Position numbers and translations under genes: made by a program. DNA of 20,374 nt from Burkholderiales bacterium. GTDB taxonomy: Bacteria; Pseudomonadota; Gammaproteobacteria; Burkholderiales; Usitatibacteraceae. The notes under the pieces were generated by a model. It worked only from the letters and a program-made list of their open reading frames with translations. It made no database searches and was not told where the DNA came from. The stretch is taken from positions 1 to 20,374 of the forward strand of contig JANXWW010000378.1 of the NCBI GenBank assembly GCA_025350945.1. Direction: 5' to 3'. Each line of letters starts with the position of its first letter. Positions within the stretch are counted from its first letter, which is position 1. This document shows positions 1 through 6,917 of the stretch, piece after piece.

Positions 1-18
1 GCTAAATTCGCACTAGCT

Positions 19-48
19 TTGTAGCGCGCATCCGTCTCACGCTATAAT
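19..48 (+). promoter_or_regulatory. Putative sigma70 promoter of the tRNA-Pro gene
   Basis: A perfect -10 hexamer TATAAT lies at 43-48. A partial -35 TTGTAG lies at 19-24, separated by 18 bp. The predicted transcription start is around 54-56, leaving only a few leader bases before the mature tRNA 5' end at 60, which is usual for a stable RNA gene. Assigned by eye from consensus and spacing. Confidence 0.6.
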
Positions 49-59
49 TAAATTTCGGT

Positions 60-136
60 CGGGGTGTGGCGCAGCCCGGTAGCGCACTTGCATGGGGTGC
101 AAGGGGTCGAAGGTTCGAATCCTTTCACCCCGACCA
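60..136 (+). tRNA. tRNA-Pro (anticodon GGG)
   Basis: A 77-nt cloverleaf with encoded CCA. The acceptor strands CGGGGTG (60-66) and CACCCCG (126-132) pair perfectly and are followed by ACCA. The anticodon stem CTTGC/GCAAG encloses the 7-nt loop ATGGGGT, giving anticodon GGG, which reads the Pro codon CCC. The T arm carries the usual GGTTCGAATCC. The gene stands alone with its own promoter and terminator. I found no second copy of its 3' end in the window, so it does not visibly mark an integration site here. Confidence 0.97.
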
Positions 137-146
137 AACAATATCC

Positions 147-184
147 AAAGCCGGTTAGCGATTTGCTAACCGGCTTTTTGTTTT
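147..184 (+). terminator. Rho-independent terminator of tRNA-Pro
   Basis: A perfect 13-bp stem (147-159 with 165-177, core GCCGGTTAGC/GCTAACCGGC) closes a 5-nt loop GATTT and runs into TTTTTGTTTT. It sits 10 nt after the CCA end. In the opposite direction the stem is followed by only three T, so it is a weaker stop for the leftward kinase transcript. Confidence 0.9.
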
Positions 185-292
185 ATTGCGATGAGTGAAT
201 TTAGTTTCGCGCCTGCAGATGAAAAATTAAAAGCCTAGCATTGGTGAGGTTCTTAGAGCATTTATGCTTGTAAACGACCGCCAATTCAGGGT

Positions 293-3163
293 TTACGGTT
301 TTTTAGCTACTGTCACGCGTGCGTTGATTGCCTCAACTGTCTTGCCTAAGTCATCTTGACTAGCTAGTCTGGATGCACGTTCGAAGGCATCGCTAAGCAC
401 AGCTTTTCCGTCAGGTCGCAGCGCGATTGCACGCTGCAGTGCACGCTCGGCGTAACGGTTATTGGCACCCCATATGCGAGCCGCGTCTGTCGCCACTTTT
501 TCCAGATGAAGCCATTGTGCATTTTTATCGACGGTGCTTTCAGCCAGCAATAAACGTGCGTCAACCAGAAGCGCGCTGCGCTCGGCGGGAGCATTTTTTT
601 CTTCATTTAGCACGCTCGCGAGCAGCGCCGGTATTTCCGCCGGGTTATTAGCAAATTTTGCACGCCAATAACGTGCGCGCCGCGCCGTGAAAATATCTTC
701 ACGCGCATCCGCTTCAGCGATCAGCAAATCGAGTTCGGTACGAGATTTTGTTTTATCCCCCAGCATGCCGTCCGCTGCCGCATTCGCCACATCGATTCTC
801 GCCAGCCAGCAATTTTCAGCGGCACTGATCGCGATTTGCACTTGTCGCGCCTGCTGCAAATGCGGCTTGGCGTCGAGCGCGCGACCCTCTTGCAGCAACA
901 GCAATCCCCAGGCTTCGTGCGTTAATCCGCTGTCATAATTTGGTCCACCGAAACGTTTCTCTGAGCCGGCAATGGCTTCTGCAAATAGTTTTTCTGCCTC
1001 GGCAATATTGCCCAACGCGCCTTCTGCAATACCCAATTGGCGCTGCTGGCTGTAGTTCCAGAGTGGCGCGTTACCAAACTGGCTTTTGCGCAGATTAAAT
1101 CCCGTGTTGGCGGCATCACGCGCGCGAATCAGCTCGCCATTCGCCGCCAGCAAACGTGACATTGTATTAACATCACTCGCCCATATCGGGTCAGTCGCTA
1201 GTCGGTTAGATGCCAGATTTTCTTGCGCGCGCATGATGGCTAAATCGGCCGCTGATTTAGTTTGGCCGCGATAAAGATCGCTCATCACGATGTACACGTC
1301 TGCATATTCGGCCGCCCATAAATAAGGGCCGGGTTTGACACTTTGTGCGGCTGCAATCAGCGCGCGAAATCGCGCTTGAGAGCCCTTCAACTGCCCGCCC
1401 GTGTACTCGTAACGCGCGCGTAAATATTGCGCCTGCCAGCACGGGCTTTTTTCGGATTGCTTAATGAGCGGCTCAATACAAAATGCGGCCAGTTCTGAAT
1501 CGAGTCTGCGATATGTGGCGAAATCAAAAGCAGACAGCGCGCTATCGGCCAACTGAACTTTCGCGGTCGTCACGCGCGCATCGCTTGCGCCGAATGCAAG
1601 TACCAGATTATTTAGCGCTTTCTCTGATAGCTCTCGCGCTTTGTCTTCGCGACCCAAAAGACCGTATGACCGCGATAGTGTTTCAAATAATTCCGCCTGA
1701 ATCGCAGGCGAATCCTTGAATCGCATTTCGGCTTCAGTCGTACTTTGATCCAGCAATTGCCGGGCCGAAAAATCAGCACCTTTGGCATCGACTGGATTGG
1801 TATTGCGGAACGTTGAAATTAAAAAACCTTTAATTTCGTTTGCCGTTTTTGCCTCGCGCGTGGCGATATTTGCCTGCGTTACCGAGACTGTTGTCGCCAC
1901 TACCAGCGACAAAATACTCGCGAGGCCTAAAGCGGACGCCAATTTGTGCCGTTCAATAAACTTTCCCAGTTGATAAATCGGACTGGGCGTGCGCGCTGAC
2001 ACGGGACGATTCTCCAGATGGTTCCTCAGGTCCTGCGCAAATGCGGCCGCACTTTCGTAGCGATGTTCAGGCTTTTTCTGTAGGGCCTTGAGCACGATTG
2101 CGTCCAGATCTTTGTTAATCTCGCCCGCAGCCTCAGCCGTATCGGGGGCGCGCGTTGATTGGTCGGCCGATCTTTTTACGCGCAACTGCGTGCTGGGCCG
2201 GCTGATTATCGATCCGACAATCGCATCTTCCAACGCGCCGCGCGATGGGCGTTTTAATTTGTATGGCGCGCATCCGCACAGCAACTGATAGAGCACCACC
2301 GCGAGCGAATAAATATCGCTTCCCGTGCCCACCGGCAGCCCGGAAATCTGTTCGGGCGAAGCGTAGTCGGGTGTGAATACGCGCGAGGAAAATTCAGTCT
2401 GGGCAGCCTCCACTTCGCCAAGATTTACGGCCAGTAATTTGGCAATACCAAAATCCAGCAAGCGCACTTGCCCGTCCGCTGTCACCAGAATATTGGACGG
2501 CTTGATATCGCGATGATTGACCAGCCGCGAATGGGCAAAATGAACCGCATCGAGTACCTGCAAAAAGAGTGCAACTTTGTCACGCACACTGAGTTTTGTA
2601 TCGCGGCAATATTGATCAATCGGTTTGCCGTCGACGTATTCCAGTGCCATATAAGGTTGACCACGGTGAATCGTATCTTCATCTTGCTCATTAGCAATAC
2701 CGGCGTCGTATAAACGTGCAATGTTCGGGTGATCCAGCGAGGCAAGAATATCCAGTTCGCGCTTAAATCGCTCGGCCAACAGCTTACGATGCAGCCCCGT
2801 GTGCGGCAGCTTTAACGCCACTTCGCGCTTGATCGCGCCATCTGAGCGCACGGCCAGCCATACGCTACCCATGCCGCCCGCACCGAGCTCACGAATCAGG
2901 CGATAAGGGCCGATCACGATATCGGCAACGCCTGAAAATCGCTCAAGCGAATCGTCGTTAAATCCTGCCAGCCTGGGCATGGTTTCAAGGAATTTATTGG
3001 CGGATTCGGTCACGCCCACTTCGAGCATATCGTGTAAAAGCAGCCGCAAATATTCATGCTCAGGCGCAATTTTGGCAAGCCATATTTTACGCTCTGCCGG
3101 TGACAGATCGAGTGCGCTATCCGCTAGCGCGAACGCAATTTTCCAGTCACTGTGGCTTGTCAC
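293..3163 (-). CDS. Membrane-anchored Ser/Thr protein kinase with C-terminal TPR region
   Basis: A Hanks-type receptor kinase predicted to phosphorylate Ser/Thr on partner proteins at the cytoplasmic membrane. Residue numbers count from the longest start (GTG at 3202): glycine-rich loop GAGGMGSV at 107-114, ATP-binding Lys131 in VALKLP, catalytic loop HRDIKPSN at 230-237, DFG at 250-252, SPEQ at 282-285. A single hydrophobic span (about 420-442) follows, then about 500 residues of helical, TPR-like repeats. All catalytic residues are present, so the kinase looks active. I prefer the GTG at 3163 (residue 14, giving TSHSDWKIAFAL), because GGGG lies 7 nt upstream and this matches the usual start of the family; the GTG at 3202 has no visible ribosome-binding site. 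It lies 122 nt downstream of an ECF sigma factor gene, a pairing recurrent in Xanthomonadales and some betaproteobacteria. The signal and targets cannot be read from sequence. Confidence 0.9.
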   Translation of the reverse strand: MTSHSDWKIAFALADSALDLSPAERKIWLAKIAPEHEYLRLLLHDMLEVGVTESANKFLETMPRLAGFNDDSLERFSGVADIVIGPYRLIRELGAGGMGSVWLAVRSDGAIKREVALKLPHTGLHRKLLAERFKRELDILASLDHPNIARLYDAGIANEQDEDTIHRGQPYMALEYVDGKPIDQYCRDTKLSVRDKVALFLQVLDAVHFAHSRLVNHRDIKPSNILVTADGQVRLLDFGIAKLLAVNLGEVEAAQTEFSSRVFTPDYASPEQISGLPVGTGSDIYSLAVVLYQLLCGCAPYKLKRPSRGALEDAIVGSIISRPSTQLRVKRSADQSTRAPDTAEAAGEINKDLDAIVLKALQKKPEHRYESAAAFAQDLRNHLENRPVSARTPSPIYQLGKFIERHKLASALGLASILSLVVATTVSVTQANIATREAKTANEIKGFLISTFRNTNPVDAKGADFSARQLLDQSTTEAEMRFKDSPAIQAELFETLSRSYGLLGREDKARELSEKALNNLVLAFGASDARVTTAKVQLADSALSAFDFATYRRLDSELAAFCIEPLIKQSEKSPCWQAQYLRARYEYTGGQLKGSQARFRALIAAAQSVKPGPYLWAAEYADVYIVMSDLYRGQTKSAADLAIMRAQENLASNRLATDPIWASDVNTMSRLLAANGELIRARDAANTGFNLRKSQFGNAPLWNYSQQRQLGIAEGALGNIAEAEKLFAEAIAGSEKRFGGPNYDSGLTHEAWGLLLLQEGRALDAKPHLQQARQVQIAISAAENCWLARIDVANAAADGMLGDKTKSRTELDLLIAEADAREDIFTARRARYWRAKFANNPAEIPALLASVLNEEKNAPAERSALLVDARLLLAESTVDKNAQWLHLEKVATDAARIWGANNRYAERALQRAIALRPDGKAVLSDAFERASRLASQDDLGKTVEAINARVTVAKKP

Positions 3164-3285
3164 CCTATATCCCCGCGAAGTGTTGTCTTGTCTCGTTTGC
3201 ACGCTCGCTTATAAAACTAAAACTATTCCTACTCTTCTGAAACGTGTTTTACACACCCGATCAGACATCGACTGAAATTTAATTT

Positions 3286-3835
3286 TTACTGCAGCGCGCG
3301 AAATAGGAAGAATTTCGCCTTTTCCCAGTCGCGCGTGACCGTGCGCGTGGTGACATTAAGTGCGTCGGCGATTTCCTGCATTTCCAGTCCTGCGAAATAG
3401 CGCATTTCCACGACTTTTACTAATCGCGCATCGATTTTGGCAAGCTCTTCCAAGGCTTCGTGTACGCGAATAACATCCGCGTCACTGGCAGATGCTGATT
3501 CAGCGATATCGGTATTGAGCGTGACCTGCAAAATATCTCCGCCATTTTTTTCTGCCATGCGATTGCGGATTAAATCAACCACGATTGATCGCATCACCGT
3601 CGCCGCATAAGCCAGAAAGTGCGGACGATCACAGGCGTTGATGCCGTCAGCTTTTAAGAATTTCAGGTACGACTCATGCACCAGGCCTGTAGTGTTGAGC
3701 GAGGTAATCGCGTTGGAGCGTCGCAATCGCGCGCGCGAGACGTTGTAAATCGTCGTAAAGAACGACAAATAAACGGTCAACGCTGCCCGGCTCGGCCCGT
3801 CCTGCGGCTTGCAACAAAGTAGCGATATCGCTCAT
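3286..3835 (-). pseudogene. ECF-type sigma factor (TIGR02999-like), frameshifted at a (CG)5 tract
   Basis: A sigma-70 family ECF factor expected to redirect RNA polymerase, probably together with the kinase encoded downstream. The uninterrupted frame (3286-3780, TTG start) lacks the normal N-terminus but carries sigma2 (LNTTGLVHESYLKF) and sigma4 with a helix-turn-helix (MRYFAGLEMQEIADALNV). The missing N-terminus is present upstream in another frame, from ATG 3835: MSDIATLLQAAGRAEPGSVD, then RLFVVLYDDLQRLARA. The frames meet at a CG dinucleotide tract (3728-3737). Adding one CG unit gives QRLARARLRRSN, matching the family, and a total of about 183 aa, the usual length. As written, translation from 3835 ends after 53 residues. 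It may be a pseudogene, a slippage-switchable gene or a sequencing error. ATG 3844 is an alternative in-frame start. A TATAGT at 3853-3858 could be a -10 but has no good -35. Confidence 0.8.
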
Positions 3836-3871
3836 AGCATTCATTGCGTGCGACTATAACGCATTGGTTCA

Positions 3872-3960
3872 ATGTGCGCGGTATGTGCGCATTTACGTGC
3901 GCATATATGCATATCATTGCAGCAACGTAAATGAATGTACGGGCACCGCAGAGCGCACAT
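3872..3960. repeat. ATGTGCGC repeat cluster upstream of the sigma factor
   Basis: ATGTGCGC occurs exactly at 3872-3879 and 3883-3890, a near copy ACGTGCGC lies at 3895-3902 (spacings 11 and 12 bp, about one helical turn), and an exact inverted copy GCGCACAT lies at 3953-3960. A 10-bp palindrome ATATGCATAT sits at 3905-3914. The helical phasing suits binding sites for a regulator of the sigma factor/kinase pair; no protein is assigned. Confidence 0.45.
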
Positions 3961-3974
3961 CAAAATATTTTTCT

Positions 3975-4065
3975 TAAACTCTAGCAAGCGAGCGGCGTTT
4001 GGAGCAAATTCGAGAATTCAACCCCAAATACCGACAGGCGGTGGGCAATTGAATGCTAGAGTTTA
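3975..4065. repeat. 12-bp perfect inverted repeat bounding a 91-bp segment
   Basis: TAAACTCTAGCA (3975-3986) is the exact reverse complement of TGCTAGAGTTTA (4054-4065), with 67 bp between. The loop is too long and there is no T run, so this is not a terminator. It resembles the ends of a miniature inverted-repeat element, but I see no clear target duplication. Confidence 0.4.
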
Positions 4066-4071
4066 GTCGCG

Positions 4072-5490
4072 TTATGTTACGGAAAAAGCCCTGAGAACCC
4101 CAGCCAACCCACACGCAGCAATCGCTGGAATCACGCCCACTTTAAAGCGAAACAGCGCGATTGCCGCCGTCACGGTTAGCGCGGCTGCGAACCGCTCGAA
4201 TCCTCCTGAAAATGCACCCAAAAACGGTGCTTGCGTGCTTGCCTTCGGGCACCACACGTGCCACGCATAGAACACGGCGAGATTGACGATTACACCGACG
4301 ACAGCGGCAGTGATGGCGGTGAGCGGTACCGCGAATTTCAACTGGCCGTGCGTGGTTTCGATAAATGGGCCGCCCAACAAAATAAACAGAAGCGATGGCA
4401 GAAACGTGAAGAACGTGACCACACTGGCCACGATTGCGCCTGCGAGAAACAGCGAATCGGGTCCGAGGATTTGTTTGCTCTAGCCGCCGGCAAAACCGAC
4501 GAAGGCGGCGACCATAATGAGCGGGCCGGGCGTTGTTTCTCCCAGTGCCAACCCGTCGATCATTTGCGCGGCAGTCAGCCACTGATAATTTTCCATCGCA
4601 CCTTGATAAACATATGTAATTAGAGCGTACGTTTCACAAAATGTGAGTAACGTGGCTTTGGTAAAGAACGCGCCCATTTTGGCAAGCGTTCCCTCCATGC
4701 CAGAGAGCGCAAACAGTAACGCCATCGCGCCGCGCCATAGCAGCAATCTGATCGCCGTGTAGATTGCAAAGCGCTGCCAGCGAAACAGAGCATGCGGTGG
4801 CGTCAGCGTTTCGTCGCCAATGATGAAATACGCGTTGGTCGCTTGTGATGTTGATTTTGCGGCGTGACCCCCGCCCAGCGCGAGATATTTTGGGCCATAC
4901 TTTCCACTAACCGCGTGAGTAAAAGTCACCTTTGGTACATCGTAGGCTATTGCACCGATTTTCGCGGCGTGCGACAACACTGAATCTGCCGGTACGTAAA
5001 CGAATTCCGCGAGCGGGTCGATGAAGCGGCCAATCAGCCACGGGTACGCGATGCGATCGATCTTCGGCCACGCACGCGTTACCCACACGCTGGGCGAATT
5101 GACGACAGAAGGAATCTTCACATCGCTCAGTTTCCTGATCGTCGGCCCGCAGGCTGCGCGCCACGCGTCGATGCCGCCATCGAGGTAGCCTGCATCCAAT
5201 CCGCTTGTCGCAAATGCTGCCGCCGCGTTCTTGCTGATCTCAAATCCATGCACGCATTAGACGACGACAGGTTGATGGCGCGGTAGATATTTTGTCCAAT
5301 CGGCAACCTGGTAAGGATCGCGCCACGTGGCGCTGGCAATCAAGTGCGTGTCTGCGTCAAATGCTTGTTGGTGGCGAACATCGATGACGAGCGGATGACA
5401 GCTGCGGCCAGTTGTCGCGCGTAGCGAATCGACAGAAACGAGGCGGGGTAAGGAGTAAGAGACAGAGGCAGATGAGCGAACGGTGTCCAT
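4072..5490 (-). pseudogene. Decayed ChrB-ChrA chromate-resistance fusion (internal deletion, two nonsense codons)
   Basis: One continuous minus-strand frame of 473 codons holds parts of two chromate-resistance genes. From ATG 5490 comes a rhodanese-like domain (PLVIDVRHQQAFDAD, then QPVVV, stop, CVHGFEIS), followed by a ChrB core (VWVTRAWPKIDRIAYPWLIG). This runs without a stop into the C-terminal half of ChrA (FFTKATLLTFCETYALITYV, GLALGETTPGPLIMVAAFVG, VVTFFTFLPSLLFILLGGPF, ITAAVVGVIVNLAVFYAWHV). The end of ChrB and the first ChrA half, with several membrane spans, are missing, so an in-frame deletion joined the genes. TAA at 5257-5259 falls where the rhodanese loop normally reads VVVYCVHG (Tyr lost); TAG at 4480-4482 falls where ChrA reads FVGFxGGW (Trp lost). 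Intact ChrA exports chromate and ChrB senses or supports it; this copy should do neither. GAGGA precedes the ATG as a relic ribosome-binding site. Confidence 0.85.
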
Positions 5491-5888
5491 GGGATGTCCT
5501 CAAAGTGGGAGGGCTGGCAGAACTTGCACGGGACACCGTCTCGCTGGGAAAGCTTGTAGTGGAGTCTGCGTTTCCCGTGCCACTTTTTTTAGTATTTGTG
5601 TGCCCGCTATGCAAGGCGCATTGTTAAAGGAACTTTAACTTGTAGAAGTTTGGACGTTATCCGGCAATTACTGTCAGGAGGTGCGCCAACCAGCCGACGA
5701 CCGGCACCTCGATGACTGCATCGCGCATCGAAAACCCAAGTGCCAAATTAGCAATAAGCACCTGCAGTTCGCCTCGTTATGACACGATCCGCAGTACCGT
5801 TGCCCATGGGCTGTTACTACAAAATGTGCAACATAAGCAGACAGCCCTCTCCGCAGAGTAGGGATTTTGTCTGCATTGAACATATTGT
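5491..5888. other. Non-coding interval between the CPBP gene and the ChrBA relic
   Basis: No gene with family resemblance is visible on either strand. It contains the palindromic element at 5623-5650 and the probable leader of the ChrBA relic. A short hydrophobic minus-strand frame (5657-5776) has no start and was not called. No convincing terminator follows the CPBP gene. Confidence 0.5.
5623..5650. promoter_or_regulatory. Possible operator: overlapping palindromes upstream of the ChrBA relic
   Basis: GTTAAAG-GAA-CTTTAAC (5623-5639) is a perfect 7-bp inverted repeat with a 3-nt centre. It overlaps a second inverted repeat AACTT-GTAG-AAGTT (5637-5650). Both lie 130-160 bp upstream of the ChrBA start, where an operator could sit. 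The protein that would bind is unknown. Confidence 0.35.
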
Positions 5889-6893
5889 CTATCTTGAAAA
5901 CGCTTGCCGAGTGCTTGGCCAAGTCCATATCCTCCGTCCCGGACTATCGGCGTTAAAGCCGAGCTGCCCTTTGGTAAGCCAAACAAGAGCGATGGCGACG
6001 ATGAGGTAAGGGACGTTCAACGCAAAGTTACTCCAAAACTGGAGTTCCAGATCAGCGGCGTTGCTGACCACGCCTTTGAGTTGAACAGAGTCGTTCATCA
6101 ACCCGTGAATCATCACTCCGATCAAAGCCGATCCGCCAACCTTGTTAAAAAAGAAGATCATGATAATTGTGCCAGCTACGCAGTAAGTCGTAAAGTTAAT
6201 CAGGTAATAAAACAGGCCAAGTGGATCGCCCCAATAATTGAGAATGCGGGTATTCCAATGCCAGGCGGACCACATAACTCCCAAGATCAGCGCAGAAATA
6301 AGCGGTGTGTAACGGCTCTGCAAAACCGGTAGCGCGAAGCCGCGCCAGCCCAGTTCCTCGCCGCATCCGCCACCATCGGTAAACATCGCGGCGATAAACC
6401 ATGCAATCGGCGGCATCAAGCCAAAGGCACCGGGGTTCCAGCTAAAAGCGCCGGGGGCTACTAGGCGTGACTGAATGAAGGCATAACTCAACGATAAGGC
6501 AACCATAGTGACGATTGCCACCGCCCACCAATAGAGCCCGACGCGCGCACTAATATCTGCTTGCCAGGGCCGCAAACGTGATAACAGCTCTCGCACCGCT
6601 GGCCAGCCACCCACAATGATGCAGATCGTCAGTGCTGCTAACGTCGGCGTCAACGGATAAAAAATCATCGCAAAGACAAAAAGTGCGGTGCCAGGCTCAG
6701 CATTCAATATCTGTGCCGCAACGATGTAGGATGTTCGAGGCTCAATGCCGGTCTTTTCCACCAATCGCGTTGCACTATCGGTGGCGAGTACAAATATCGG
6801 AATGGCGAATGTGCCGTAGAGAACCGCAAAGAAAAAGAAGAGCCGAAGCGTCCAGCGTTTGAACAGGCCCTGGGGTGCGGCATCGTCGGTCAT
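5889..6893 (-). CDS. CPBP-family intramembrane glutamic endopeptidase (candidate distant MlrA-like)
   Basis: A 334-aa polytopic membrane protein of the CPBP (Abi/CAAX-processing-like) family. Motif 1 is EELGWRGF with E179, E180 and R184; motif 2 is MWSAWHWN with H212; motif 3 is MIHGLMND with H263 and N267. These four active-site elements are complete, so an active protease is expected. About eight hydrophobic spans are visible, the first at 14-38. An SD sequence TAGGAG lies 7 nt before the ATG. It starts 24 nt after the serine hydrolase stop and is the last gene of the leftward operon, linking it to peptide catabolism rather than to prenyl-protein processing or bacteriocin immunity. Length and motif order (E, then H 33 residues later, then HxxxN) also fit the microcystinase MlrA, but the family shares this layout, so the resemblance is suggestive only. 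Confidence 0.85.
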   Translation of the reverse strand: MTDDAAPQGLFKRWTLRLFFFFAVLYGTFAIPIFVLATDSATRLVEKTGIEPRTSYIVAAQILNAEPGTALFVFAMIFYPLTPTLAALTICIIVGGWPAVRELLSRLRPWQADISARVGLYWWAVAIVTMVALSLSYAFIQSRLVAPGAFSWNPGAFGLMPPIAWFIAAMFTDGGGCGEELGWRGFALPVLQSRYTPLISALILGVMWSAWHWNTRILNYWGDPLGLFYYLINFTTYCVAGTIIMIFFFNKVGGSALIGVMIHGLMNDSVQLKGVVSNAADLELQFWSNFALNVPYLIVAIALVWLTKGQLGFNADSPGRRIWTWPSTRQAFSR

Positions 6894-6917
6894 ATTAGTG
6901 CTCCTATTTGCAAAAAG

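Noticed and set aside
60..136. tRNA-Pro as the integration site of an island carrying the central locus
   Set aside because: I found no repeated tRNA 3' end in the window and no integrase gene; kinase and sigma genes lie between.
257..268. AGCAT-TT-ATGCT hairpin after the kinase gene as a terminator
   Set aside because: Only 5 bp, AT-rich and not followed by a U run in the kinase direction.
5412..5627. Plus-strand frame of 71 codons over the start of the ChrBA relic
   Set aside because: Mostly antisense to the ChrB reading frame, low-complexity basic sequence, no ribosome-binding site.
5657..5776. Hydrophobic minus-strand frame of 39 residues (starts RGELQVLIANLALGF, ends LLTVIAG) before a TAA
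   Set aside because: No start codon, a stop directly upstream in the same frame, and no family I recognise; chance or an unidentifiable fossil.
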